Source: Microbacterium arborescens (GTDB lineage Bacteria > Actinomycetota > Actinomycetes > Actinomycetales > Microbacteriaceae). From it: DNA of 64,000 bases. Of the stretch, positions 25,540-33,404 are shown piece by piece. The position numbers were made by a program, and so were the translations under genes. The notes below the pieces were generated by a model. That model did no database searches. It had not been told where the DNA came from and saw only the letters and a program-made list of their open reading frames with translations. Within the stretch, counting starts at the first letter, position 1. Each line of letters opens with the position of its first letter. The stretch is from NCBI GenBank assembly GCA_003339645.1, contig QNUV01000041.1:124001-188000 (forward strand), given 5' to 3'.

Positions 25540-27528
25540 GTGAGAGTCGCGGTGGTCACCGAGTCCTTCCTCCCCCACATGAACGGGGTGACCGGTTCTG
25601 TGCTGCGGGTGCTCGAGCATCTCGAGCGTCGCGGGCATGAAGCCTTCGTCGTCGCCCCGGGCGCGGGCCGCCGGCATCCGCTCGCTGTTCCGGGCCGGTC
25701 GGTCAGGTCGATCCCGATGCCCCGCTATCCGGCGGTGCGCGTCGCCGCTCCGCCGGTGGCATCGGTCACCCGCGCCCTGCGTTCGTTCCGACCCGACGTC
25801 GTGCACCTGGCTTCGCCGTTCCTCCTCGGGTGGCAGGGGCTGCTCGCAGCCGACGGTCTCGGTGTGCCGAGCGTCGCCGTCTACCAGACCGACGTCATCG
25901 CCTACACCGAGCGCTACGGCCTGCCGCACGCCACCGCGCTCACGGCGGCACACGTGCGGCGACTGCATCGCCGCGCGACGCTGACGCTCGCTCCCGCCGA
26001 TGCGGCGCGACGCCAGCTCGTCGGCCTCGGGGTGGATCGTGTCGCGATCTGGGGCCGCGGGGTCGACGGCATCCGCTTCGCACCGCATCGGCGCGACGAA
26101 GCGTGGCGGGCCCGGACCGTGCCGGGGGCGACGAGCGGCGAGGTCGTGGTCGGCTACGTCGGGCGGCTCGCACCCGAGAAGCAGATCGAGGACCTCGCCG
26201 CGCTGAGCTCGCTGCCCGGAGTGCGACTGGTCATCGTGGGCGACGGTCCGTCGCGGGCGGGGCTCGAGCGCCTGCTGCCTGATGCCGTGTTCCTCGGGCA
26301 TCTGCAGGGTGATGAGCTGGCGACGGCGATGGCGAGCTTCGACGTGTTCGTGCACCCGGGTGAGAGCGAGACGTTCGGACAGACCATCCAGGAGGCGCAG
26401 GCGAGCGGTGTGCCGGTCGTCGCGACCGGACGCGGGGGACCCCTGGATCTCGTCCGCAGCAGTGTCGACGGGTGGCTCTACCGGCCCGGTGACCCCGACG
26501 ACCTCCGCAGCCGGGTCGCCGACCTGGCGGGTGACGCAGCCAAACGGCGAGCGTTCGGTGCCGCCGCGCGGGAGGCCGTCGCCGCGCGGACCTGGGAGAG
26601 CCTCGGTGACGCGCTGCTCGGCCACTACGAGCGTGCGGGTGAGCTGCATGCGCTCGACCGCGCGCGGCGCGCGCGGGTGTGGCCGCGAGCCGAGCTGCCC
26701 GCCGCCGCAGACGGACCACCGCTCTGGCGGCGCTACGTCGCGCTGGGCGATTCGATCACGGAGGGGCTCTGCGACACCTCTCGAATGCCCGCGGGCATGC
26801 ACCGGGGCTGGGCCGACCGCCTCGCGCAGCTGCTCGCCTCGGCGGCGCCGCGCGTCGGCGGGGGAACGGGCGCCTTCCGGTACGCGAACCTCGCCGTGCG
26901 CAGCAGACGGGTGCGTCACCTCGTCGACGAGCAGGTGCCGGCGTGTCTGGCGCTGCGACCCGACCTCGTCTCGGTGCTCATCGGAGCCAATGATCTCGTG
27001 CAGGCACGGGTCGACGTCGCGAGCGTCGCCGACGAGGTCGAGATCGCCGTCCGGCGGTTGCGGGAGTCCGGCGCCGACGTGCTGCTCGCCACCGTGTTCC
27101 TTCCCGGCCGGGCCGCCGCGGGCATCTTCGCCCGCCGGTTCGCCGCCTACAACGCGCGGTTGCGGACGATCGCAGCGACGACGGGCGCGATCCTGGTCGA
27201 TCTCGAGGCGGTGCCGGAGCTCGCCCGCCTGGAACTGTGGGCCGACGACAAGGTGCACCTGCGCTCGCGCGGGCACCGGCTCGTGGCTTATCGCGCCGCG
27301 GAAGCGCTCGGGGTGCCCCATGCCGAGGCGCTGGCCGGTCTCGACGAGGCCTTCCACCTCGATGACGACCCGGTTGTGCCCGGGACATGGCTGCGGCGCG
27401 ATGCTCTGCCGTGGGTGTGGCGGCGCCTGCGCGGTCGTACCGCCGGCGACGGTGTCGCCCCCAAGCTCCCCGACTACGTGCGCATCGGCCCCATGGACTC
27501 GCGCCGCTCGCCCTCCCCGCAGCAGTAG
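25540..27528 (+). CDS. Fusion of GT4 mannosyltransferase (MgtA-like) and SGNH hydrolase
   Basis: A single 662-residue open frame joins two enzymes. Residues 1-385 are a GT4 glycosyltransferase. They open with VRVAVVTESFLPHMNGVTGS, then VHLASPFLLGWQG and YQTDVIAYTERYGLPHA, then VVGYVGRLAPEKQIEDL (donor-binding) and FVHPGESETFGQTIQEAQASG (the EX7E motif). It resembles actinobacterial MgtA-type alpha-mannosyltransferases that act on lipid acceptors. Residues 395-640 are an SGNH/GDSL hydrolase. Ser405 lies in YVALGDSITEG, the oxyanion Gly in NLAVRS, the Asn block in IGANDL, and the D-x2-H dyad in ADDKVHLRSRGH. No signal peptide is seen. The GTG start is chosen to match the MgtA-type N-terminus. 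The fusion suggests coupled glycosylation and (de)acylation of a glycolipid. Confidence 0.85.
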   Translation: MRVAVVTESFLPHMNGVTGSVLRVLEHLERRGHEAFVVAPGAGRRHPLAVPGRSVRSIPMPRYPAVRVAAPPVASVTRALRSFRPDVVHLASPFLLGWQGLLAADGLGVPSVAVYQTDVIAYTERYGLPHATALTAAHVRRLHRRATLTLAPADAARRQLVGLGVDRVAIWGRGVDGIRFAPHRRDEAWRARTVPGATSGEVVVGYVGRLAPEKQIEDLAALSSLPGVRLVIVGDGPSRAGLERLLPDAVFLGHLQGDELATAMASFDVFVHPGESETFGQTIQEAQASGVPVVATGRGGPLDLVRSSVDGWLYRPGDPDDLRSRVADLAGDAAKRRAFGAAAREAVAARTWESLGDALLGHYERAGELHALDRARRARVWPRAELPAAADGPPLWRRYVALGDSITEGLCDTSRMPAGMHRGWADRLAQLLASAAPRVGGGTGAFRYANLAVRSRRVRHLVDEQVPACLALRPDLVSVLIGANDLVQARVDVASVADEVEIAVRRLRESGADVLLATVFLPGRAAAGIFARRFAAYNARLRTIAATTGAILVDLEAVPELARLELWADDKVHLRSRGHRLVAYRAAEALGVPHAEALAGLDEAFHLDDDPVVPGTWLRRDALPWVWRRLRGRTAGDGVAPKLPDYVRIGPMDSRRSPSPQQ

Positions 27529-27565
27529 CCCGCGCCGCCCCGCCCGACGAGCGCGTACCGTTCCC

Positions 27566-27616
27566 GCGACAACGCACCTTCGCCGGTACGCGTTCACGGC
27601 AAGGGTGCGTTCTCGG
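27566..27616. repeat. Intergenic GCGAGAACGYAC repeat cluster, copy B
   Basis: GCGACAACGCAC (27566-27577) and GTGCGTTCTCGG (27605-27616) are near reverse complements (10 of 12) around a GGTACGCGTTCAC core. The half-site resembles that of copy A at 20529. It also lies in a convergent gap, between the fusion gene and the response-regulator gene. Confidence 0.5.
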
Positions 27617-27631
27617 CGGAGCGGGCGGGGG

Positions 27632-28312
27632 TCACGCGCGCCAGCGGTACTCGGCCTCGGGACGGCCGGGGGTGCCGTAGCGCTGGGCGCGCTCGGCGCG
27701 GCCGGCGTCGGCGAGGTGTTCGAGGTATCGACGGGCGGCGACCCGCGACATCCCGAGCGCCTCCGCAGCCTCGCGGGCCGACAGGGCGCCCGCGTCGCGG
27801 AGCCGGTTCGACACGCGCTCGAGCGTTTCGGGGGCCAGGCCCTTCGGGATCGGCGCGGTGATCGGTCGCAGCGCCCCGAGCAGTGCGTCGATCTCGGCCT
27901 GGGTCGCTGCGCCCGTGGTCTCGCTCGCGCGTGCGCGGAATCGCGCGTACTGCGACATCCGTTCCTGGAAGTCGGCGAAGGTGAACGGCTTCACGAGGTA
28001 CTGCACCGCGCCGAGGCCGACGACCTGGCGCACCACGTCCGCATCGCGCACGGAGGTGATCGCGATGACGTCGACATCGCGCGCTCGTGCTCGCAGATGA
28101 CGGAGGACATCGAGTCCTGAGCCGTCCGGCATCGTCATGTCCAGCAGCACGAGGTCGATCTCGTCGGCGGTGGGACTGTCGAGGAGTGCCCGCAGCGCCG
28201 CGCGCGCCCCGCTGCATTCGGCCACGACACCGAACCCGTCGAGCCGGTCGATGTAGTGACGGTGCAGGTCGAGGGTGAGGGCTTCGTCGTCGACGAGCAG
28301 CACGCCGATCAT
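27632..28312 (-). CDS. Response regulator of the CitB/DcuR class
   Basis: Cytosolic transcription activator, partner of the sensor kinase gene next to it. The 226-residue protein has a receiver domain (about residues 1-120): acidic pocket VDDE, phospho-acceptor Asp in VLLDMTMPDGSG, Thr/Ser switch in AITSV and Lys in VKPFTF. A helix-turn-helix (LSAREAAEALGMSRVAARRYLEHL) forms the output domain. The arrangement is that of DcuR/CitB regulators of C4-dicarboxylate and citrate uptake. Its ATG overlaps the kinase stop. The divergent dctA gene is the likely target. Confidence 0.9.
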   Translation of the reverse strand: MIGVLLVDDEALTLDLHRHYIDRLDGFGVVAECSGARAALRALLDSPTADEIDLVLLDMTMPDGSGLDVLRHLRARARDVDVIAITSVRDADVVRQVVGLGAVQYLVKPFTFADFQERMSQYARFRARASETTGAATQAEIDALLGALRPITAPIPKGLAPETLERVSNRLRDAGALSAREAAEALGMSRVAARRYLEHLADAGRAERAQRYGTPGRPEAEYRWRA

Positions 28313-29571
28313 GCTTGCCTCCTCGGCAGGATGACGCGGAACGTCGTCGGGTCGTGGTCGAGGGCGAGGGTACCGCCGGCGTCGTCGACGATCGCCGCGA
28401 CGAGGGCGAGGCCTACACCGCGACCCTCGGCGGCGGCGGGCTTGGTCGAGAAGCCGTGCTCGAAGATCCGGCGCCGAAGCTCGGGAGGAACGCCGGTTCC
28501 CGAGTCGGAGACGGCGATCTCGAGCTCGTCCTCCTCGGTGCGCGTCATCCTGATCTCCACCCAGCGCGGTTCGGGTCCGGCGGCGGCGGCGTCGAGCGCA
28601 TTGTCGATGAGATTACCGACGACCGAGACGGCGTCGACCGGCGAGAGCACCGAGCGAGGCGCGTCGGGTTCGATGCGGGAGCGCCACCGGATGCCGCGTT
28701 CCTTGGCCTGCGAGGCCTTGCCGAGCAGCAGCGCCCCGACGGTCGGGTCACCGTCGCGGCGGGCGGCGACCTCGTCGACCAGCACCTGGCTCTGCCGCGA
28801 GGTCTCGGCGAGGATCTCGATCGCTTCGGGGGTGCGACCCAGCTCGAGCAGGGCGATGGCGGTGTGCATGCGGTTGCCGTGCTCATGAGTCTGCGCCCGC
28901 AGGGCTTCGCCGAGGGCGCGGAGCGACTCGAACGACGAGACGGCGTCGCGGATGGCGCCGGCGGGCAGGTCTCCGGTGACCTGCCGCGTCGCCCGACGTG
29001 CGACGACGGCTCCGACGAGACCGGCTGCGAGAAGCGCGGCCGCGATGCCGATGACGACGAGGATGCGGGGCCCCAGAGTCGCCGCGATGCTGCCGATCGT
29101 CACGCCGACCGAGACCCACCCGACGACGGAGCCGTCGCTCTCCACGGGCACGATCGTGCGGATCGAGGGGCCGAGGGTGCCCGTGAACTCCTCGGTGAGG
29201 GCCCGGGGTGCGGTGGGGATGGAGCCGAGATAGCGCTCGCCGATCCGCTCGGGGTCGCGATGCGTGATCCGGATGCCGCCGGGATCCATGATCGTGACGA
29301 AGTCGACGCGCGCATCGACGATGACCTGTTCGACCTGGGGCTGCAGTGCTGCGGACGCGAGGTCGCGGTCGCCGGTGGCGAGGAGGTCGGCGACCTGCGC
29401 CGAGTCGGCGACGGTCTGCGCGACGGCCTGGGTGACGCGCTCCGCCTCGGACCGCGCCGACCGCTGCCCGTCGGCGATGAGGATGCCGGCGATCGCCAGG
29501 GTGAGGACGGCCACGGCCACGGCGATCGCCACGAACACCAGCGAGGCGGCGCTGCGGGTACGCGTCGTCAT
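28309..29571 (-). CDS. Sensor histidine kinase of the CitA/DcuS class
   Basis: Membrane sensor of 420 residues. There are two membrane helices (residues about 9-31 and 175-200). They enclose a periplasmic PAS-like sensory domain with a VDFVTIMDPGGIRITHRDPERIGE motif, close to the citrate/malate-binding site of CitA/DcuS. The dimerisation helix carries the H-box EHGNRMHTAIALLELGR, and the ATPase domain shows NLIDNALDAA (N box), SDSGTGVPP (G1) and GRGVGLALV (G2). The start at 29571 (MTTRTRSAASL) avoids an upstream stretch of non-homologous acidic residues. The ATGA overlap with the regulator gene makes a translationally coupled pair. It is divergent from dctA. Confidence 0.9.
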   Translation of the reverse strand: MTTRTRSAASLVFVAIAVAVAVLTLAIAGILIADGQRSARSEAERVTQAVAQTVADSAQVADLLATGDRDLASAALQPQVEQVIVDARVDFVTIMDPGGIRITHRDPERIGERYLGSIPTAPRALTEEFTGTLGPSIRTIVPVESDGSVVGWVSVGVTIGSIAATLGPRILVVIGIAAALLAAGLVGAVVARRATRQVTGDLPAGAIRDAVSSFESLRALGEALRAQTHEHGNRMHTAIALLELGRTPEAIEILAETSRQSQVLVDEVAARRDGDPTVGALLLGKASQAKERGIRWRSRIEPDAPRSVLSPVDAVSVVGNLIDNALDAAAAGPEPRWVEIRMTRTEEDELEIAVSDSGTGVPPELRRRIFEHGFSTKPAAAEGRGVGLALVAAIVDDAGGTLALDHDPTTFRVILPRRQA

Positions 29572-29654
29572 GCCGCTCTCGCTCTCGTCGTCATCGTCGG
29601 GTGCGCCCGGGTCGCGGGCCGCGACCAATACGACCATAAATCGGCGTGCGAGCG

Positions 29655-29713
29655 GAACAGTCCGACGCTGAGAGCGCACCGACAGAGACGTCGGCATCGG
29701 ACAACGACTGTTC
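29655..29713. promoter_or_regulatory. Inverted repeat in the kinase-dctA divergent region
   Basis: GAACAGTC (29655-29662) and GACTGTTC (29706-29713) are exact reverse complements 43 bases apart, just before the dctA Shine-Dalgarno sequence. They are candidates for response-regulator half-sites. Confidence 0.3.
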
Positions 29714-29727
29714 AGCTGGAGGAGACC

Positions 29728-31176
29728 ATGGCTCTCACATCATCTTTCCGCCTGCCGGGGTACAACGCCCGGAAGGGCAAGCAGGCCTGGGACAAGCACA
29801 CCTGGCTCTATGTCTCGGTCATCCTGGCGGTCGTGCTGGGCGCGATCGTCGGTCTCGTGTGGCCCACCTTCGCGGTCGGCCTCGAACCGCTCGGGAAGGG
29901 CTTCGTCAACCTCATCAAGATGATGATCGCGCCGATCATCTTCTGCACGATCGTGGTGGGCGTCGGCTCGATCGCCAAGGCCGCGACGGTCGGACGCATC
30001 GGTGGTCTCGCGCTGCTCTACTTCATGGTGATGTCGACGTTCGCCCTGGCGATCGGTCTCATCGTGGGCAACATCATCCACCCGGGTGAGGGGCTCAACA
30101 TGCAGAGCGCGGTCTACGACGCCGGGACGGCGGCCGAGGCGAAGTCGACGACCGACTTCCTGCTCGGCATCATCCCCACCACGTTCTTCTCGGCGTTCAC
30201 CGGTGAGAGCGTGCTCCAGGTGCTGTTCATCGCGCTGCTGGTCGGATTCGCGCTTCAGGGACTCGGTGAGAAGGGCGCGCCGATCATGAGCGCCGTGAAG
30301 AACCTGCAGACGCTCGTCTTCCGCATCCTCGGCATGATCCTGTGGCTCGCTCCGATCGGCGCCTTCGGGGCGATCGCCGCGGTGGTGGGCAAGACCGGTG
30401 TCGCCGCCATCGTGAGCCTCGGCGTGCTGATGATCGCGTTCTACATCACGTGCATCGTCTTCATCGTCGCGGTGCTCGGCACGCTGCTCTACGCCGTGGC
30501 GCGGATCAACATCTTCAGCCTGATGAAGTACCTCGCACGCGAGTACCTGCTGATCGTCGGGACGTCGTCGAGCGAGTCGGCGCTGCCCCGCCTGATCGCG
30601 AAGATGGAGCACGTCGGCGTCTCGAAGCCGGTCGTGGGCATCACCGTCCCCACGGGATACTCCTTCAACCTCGATGGGACGGCCATCTACCTCACGATGG
30701 CGTCGCTGTTCATCGCCGCGGGTATGGGCGCTCCCATGTCGATCCCCGAGCAGATCGGCCTGCTGGTCTTCATGATCATCGCCTCGAAGGGTGCGGCCGG
30801 CGTCACCGGTGCGGGACTGGCAACCCTCGCCGGCGGTCTGCAGGCGTACCGCCCCGACCTCGTCAACGGCGTCGGCGTGATCGTCGGTATCGACCGCTTC
30901 ATGTCGGAAGGTCGCGCGCTGACCAACTTCACGGGCAACGCCGTCGCCACGATCCTCATCGGAACCTGGACCCGCGAGTTCGACCGCGACCAGGCCCGCG
31001 CCGTCCTCAGCGGAGAGCGCCCGTTCGACGAGGCGATGCTCTCCGGTCATGGTCACGACGGGATGTCGGACGACACCGGTGCCGTCAACACGCAGGGCCT
31101 CGGTGACGCCGCTCTCGAGGAGGCGGCGGCCAAGGAGGAGCGCGCTCGCCTCCGTCGCGAGGCCGCGACGCGCTGA
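29728..31176 (+). CDS. dctA: C4-dicarboxylate:cation symporter DctA
   Basis: DAACS-family (glutamate transporter fold) permease for succinate, fumarate and malate, 482 residues. Conserved pieces are IIFCTIVVGVGSIAKA, the serine-rich re-entrant loop VGTSSSESALPRLIAKM, the transport motif PTGYSFNLDGTAIYL, SKGAAGVTGAGLATLAGGL and the VGIDRFMSEGRALTNFTGNAVATI end. A TGGAGGAG ribosome-binding site lies 4 bases before ATG 29728. It is divergent from a CitA/CitB-type two-component system that probably activates it. The C-terminal 40 residues are charged and cytosolic. Confidence 0.94.
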   Translation: MALTSSFRLPGYNARKGKQAWDKHTWLYVSVILAVVLGAIVGLVWPTFAVGLEPLGKGFVNLIKMMIAPIIFCTIVVGVGSIAKAATVGRIGGLALLYFMVMSTFALAIGLIVGNIIHPGEGLNMQSAVYDAGTAAEAKSTTDFLLGIIPTTFFSAFTGESVLQVLFIALLVGFALQGLGEKGAPIMSAVKNLQTLVFRILGMILWLAPIGAFGAIAAVVGKTGVAAIVSLGVLMIAFYITCIVFIVAVLGTLLYAVARINIFSLMKYLAREYLLIVGTSSSESALPRLIAKMEHVGVSKPVVGITVPTGYSFNLDGTAIYLTMASLFIAAGMGAPMSIPEQIGLLVFMIIASKGAAGVTGAGLATLAGGLQAYRPDLVNGVGVIVGIDRFMSEGRALTNFTGNAVATILIGTWTREFDRDQARAVLSGERPFDEAMLSGHGHDGMSDDTGAVNTQGLGDAALEEAAAKEERARLRREAATR

Positions 31177-31189
31177 CCGTTCCCCTTAT

Positions 31190-31232
31190 CCGGTGGCCGC
31201 GGATCCGAGCAATCGGATGCCGCGGCCACCGG
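31190..31232 (+). terminator. Terminator after dctA
   Basis: A stem of about 19 bp with a single bulge: CCGGTGGCCGCGGATCCGA (31190-31208), loop GCAA, then the complementary arm at 31213-31232. It again contains the GGATGCC word. No T-run. Confidence 0.7.
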
Positions 31233-31311
31233 CATTCCCGACGGCAGGACAAACCGGGTCGGCGGCGCGCAGGGCAACGCGCCCGGCGAGGAGAAGCTGG
31301 AACTCGACCGC

Positions 31312-32793
31312 TCAGAATGGCGCGGCCCCCGGTCCGGGTGGGTCTGTGGTCGTGAAGGCGACGAGGGGTGGTGGTGCGTCGTCGCGGTAGACCCGTCCGG
31401 TGGGTGAGGTCCAGACGAGCCGCCCGCCCGGAAGTTGTCTTACTCGCCAGCGGGTGTGGTGTTTGACGTCGTGGTGTCGTTTGCAGAGGTTGGCGAGGTT
31501 GCACACGTGCGTCGCACCGCCGTCAGAGGCGGCGATGGTGTGGTCGAGTTCGCATCGGATGGCGGGTTGTCGGCATCCGGGGAATCGGCAGTGCCGGTCG
31601 CGGGCCCGCAGCAGCCTGGTCATCGCGCTCGTGGGCCGGTAGGTGTCGCATTCGAGGACGGTTCCGGTGACCGGGTGGGTGAGCAACCGGTCCCAGGAGG
31701 TCGCGTTTCCGGCGAGTTCGCGTGCAGTGTTCGCGTCGATGGGGGAGCGGCCCGCGAGGTCGGCCGGCCCGTCGTCTTGCCCCATGAGCGTGAGCGCGGA
31801 TACGGCGACCTGCACGTGCGCGCGGATCGCTCCGAGTGTTCCGTCGCCGTCGCCGGTGCCGGTGGGGTCGAGGGCGGGTGTGCCGGCGAGGAGTAGGTCG
31901 CTGAGCACGTCGGCGCGGACCTGGTCGATGCTTCGCGCATCGTCGACAAACGACGACCCGTCGCGGATCGTCGTGTCGGCATCGCGGCCGCCACCGTTGG
32001 CGTCGGCTCGAGCGCCACGCGCGTCGGCTCGAGCGCCAGCGCCACCGGACGCCGCGTCGGCTCGAGCGCCAAGCGCGTCGGCTCGAGCGTCAGCGCCGAT
32101 CGCGTCAACGCCCGCCGCTTCGGCGTGCTGCTGCACGTTGATGATCTCCCGGGCCTGCCGCGTCAGCCGGTCGACGATCCCATCCGCGATCACCGTCGGC
32201 AGGGTCGCGATCAGGTCCGACATCCCATCCGCGCCTGCCTGCACCCGCACGCACCGCCCCGCCGCGGCCTCTTCATGCCGCTCCGTGAAACTCCGCGGGT
32301 GCATCCGCTCAGCCAGCATCCGCAACGCGTCCCGCAGCCGGTTCGGGGTCTCGCCCTCGCACCGCTCGACCGCAAGCCGTTCGAACTCCGCCCGCTCCTC
32401 CGCGGGTACCAGGCACCCGACCTCCTGAATCACCCGCACGTGCCCGCGGACGATTCGTCCGGCCTCCCACGCCGCCATCGTCACCGGGTAGTTCTCCACC
32501 AGATCGCGCGCCTCGTCGATGCGCCGCTGCACGGTCCGGTCGGTCGCGACGAACACCCCAGCGAGCTCGGCCGCGATCCCGCGCAACGCCATCTCACGCG
32601 CCTTGACCCTCTCCGACGCCCCAGCGGCCTGCTTCTCCGCGAGAACGCCAGCGGCGGCGAGCACCCGAACCTCACGAATCTGGGCCGCCCGCGCAGCATC
32701 CGCCGCCACCTCCGCATCCGCCACCAAAGCCGCGAGCGCAGTGACGTCACCGTCGCTGCCCATCCCGCCGCTCACCCCGTCGTTCGAATGCAT
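31312..32793 (-). CDS. DUF222/13E12-type HNH endonuclease with an SOS box at its start
   Basis: A 493-residue member of the actinobacterial 13E12 repeat family. An N-terminal helical DUF222 region (about residues 20-240, with [21 protein letters not shown]) is followed by a low-complexity GARADA repeat region (about 240-275). A C-terminal HNH nuclease has [42 protein letters not shown], with the zinc cysteines and the H-N-H set complete. The start codon lies inside a LexA-type palindrome, with CATGAT 6 bases before it as a leaderless -10. ATG at 32763 is an alternative start. In Mycobacterium several 13E12 genes also carry LexA sites. The target DNA is unknown. Confidence 0.88.
   Translation of the reverse strand: MHSNDGVSGGMGSDGDVTALAALVADAEVAADAARAAQIREVRVLAAAGVLAEKQAAGASERVKAREMALRGIAAELAGVFVATDRTVQRRIDEARDLVENYPVTMAAWEAGRIVRGHVRVIQEVGCLVPAEERAEFERLAVERCEGETPNRLRDALRMLAERMHPRSFTERHEEAAAGRCVRVQAGADGMSDLIATLPTVIADGIVDRLTRQAREIINVQQHAEAAGVDAIGADARADALGARADAASGGAGARADARGARADANGGGRDADTTIRDGSSFVDDARSIDQVRADVLSDLLLAGTPALDPTGTGDGDGTLGAIRAHVQVAVSALTLMGQDDGPADLAGRSPIDANTARELAGNATSWDRLLTHPVTGTVLECDTYRPTSAMTRLLRARDRHCRFPGCRQPAIRCELDHTIAASDGGATHVCNLANLCKRHHDVKHHTRWRVRQLPGGRLVWTSPTGRVYRDDAPPPLVAFTTTDPPGPGAAPF
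32000..32092 (-). repeat. Degenerate tandem repeat inside the HNH gene
   Basis: Four copies of the 18-mer GCGTCGGCTCGAGCGCCA (plus strand) start at 32000, 32021, 32054 and 32075, one with a single change. The spacing is 21, 33 and 21 bases, so the unit is 21 bases and encodes (L/R)GARADA-type repeats. Slippage could change linker length without breaking the frame. Confidence 0.85.
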
Positions 32794-32799
32794 GTTCGA
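32784..32799 (-). promoter_or_regulatory. LexA (SOS) box over the HNH gene start
   Basis: TCGAAT-GCAT-GTTCGA matches the actinobacterial/Gram-positive LexA consensus TCGAAC-N4-GTTCGA at 11 of 12 positions, like the recA box at 52280. The HNH start codon lies in its spacer, so LexA binding would cover the transcription start. Confidence 0.75.
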
Positions 32800-32868
32800 A
32801 TCATGTCACGGACCTCCGACATCGGTCCGTCACTCTCCACAGCCCTCCGAAGAGCTCGAAGAACGAAC

Positions 32869-32902
32869 ACGGGGCCCGGACGCGTCAGCATCCGAGCCCC
32901 GT
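32869..32902 (-). terminator. Terminator of the DUF5302 gene
   Basis: Read on the minus strand, ACGGGGCTCGGATGC and GCGTCCGGGCCCCGT form a 15-bp stem with two G-U pairs and a 4-base loop. On the plus strand the G-U pairs become mismatches, so it is oriented for the minus-strand gene. Confidence 0.65.
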
Positions 32903-32921
32903 TGCGGGTGGTCGTTCGGTC

Positions 32922-33104
32922 TCACCCGCTCTTGCGGCGGAACTCCCGCTTGGTCATCGCACCGTGCGACGCGTGCACCGACGAATCGCCGTCGAGGTGC
33001 GCCTCTCCCGTGCGGTGCTGGGCGTTCTTCTTCTCGAGCGCCTCGCGGAACTTGCGCTTGACATCGTCGGATGCCGCGCCCGCGGGCTTGTCTGCTTCGC
33101 TCAT
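32922..33104 (-). CDS. DUF5302 small protein
   Basis: A 60-residue, highly charged protein ([21 protein letters not shown] at the start, ending [10 protein letters not shown]). The REFRRKSG tail and the [11 protein letters not shown] helix match DUF5302, a short actinobacterial family without known function. The frame is open far upstream, but only this part is family-like. The start at 33104 is in the gap before pnp, whose promoter on the other strand is about 30 bases away. A terminator follows the gene. Confidence 0.8.
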   Translation of the reverse strand: MSEADKPAGAASDDVKRKFREALEKKNAQHRTGEAHLDGDSSVHASHGAMTKREFRRKSG

Positions 33105-33136
33105 GAGGCCACGATACGCAGGCGAGGGTCTCGCTG

Positions 33137-33142
33137 GTAGGC
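33137..33142 (+). promoter_or_regulatory. -10 element upstream of pnp
   Basis: TAGGCT, about 250 bases before the pnp start. It implies a long untranslated leader. pnp leaders are known regulatory targets in other bacteria. Confidence 0.45.
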
Positions 33143-33386
33143 TGGGGCAGGTTGCCGTCCGGCACCCGCTCAATTCAACACTGAGCTCATGGAGCGGATC
33201 CGGCAGGAAGCTGGTCCCCTGTGGTGGGTTCCCATCCCGATCGAATCCCGGTCGCGGAGATGGTGATCTTCGACTGGTGACCAGCGCAGGCGGTTCTCGC
33301 GGTTTCGTCCGCGCGCCCATATCTGCCCCGCTCCTTCGCACGATCTCGTGCGCGAAACGCGCGTGCGAGTCTAAACAAAGAAGGAG

Positions 33387-33404
33387 GGACCTCTTGGAAG
33401 GTCC
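33387..33404 (+). promoter_or_regulatory. Hairpin enclosing the pnp start codon
   Basis: GGACCT (33387-33392), loop CTTGGA, AGGTCC (33399-33404): a perfect 6-bp stem whose loop carries the TTG start codon (33394-33396). The Shine-Dalgarno GGAGGG overlaps the base of the stem. Folding would compete with ribosome entry. Confidence 0.6.

Noticed and set aside
32000-32092. Regularly spaced 18-mers resembling a CRISPR array
   Set aside because: Spacers are only 3 to 15 bases, the repeats are in frame inside a protein gene, and no cas genes are near.
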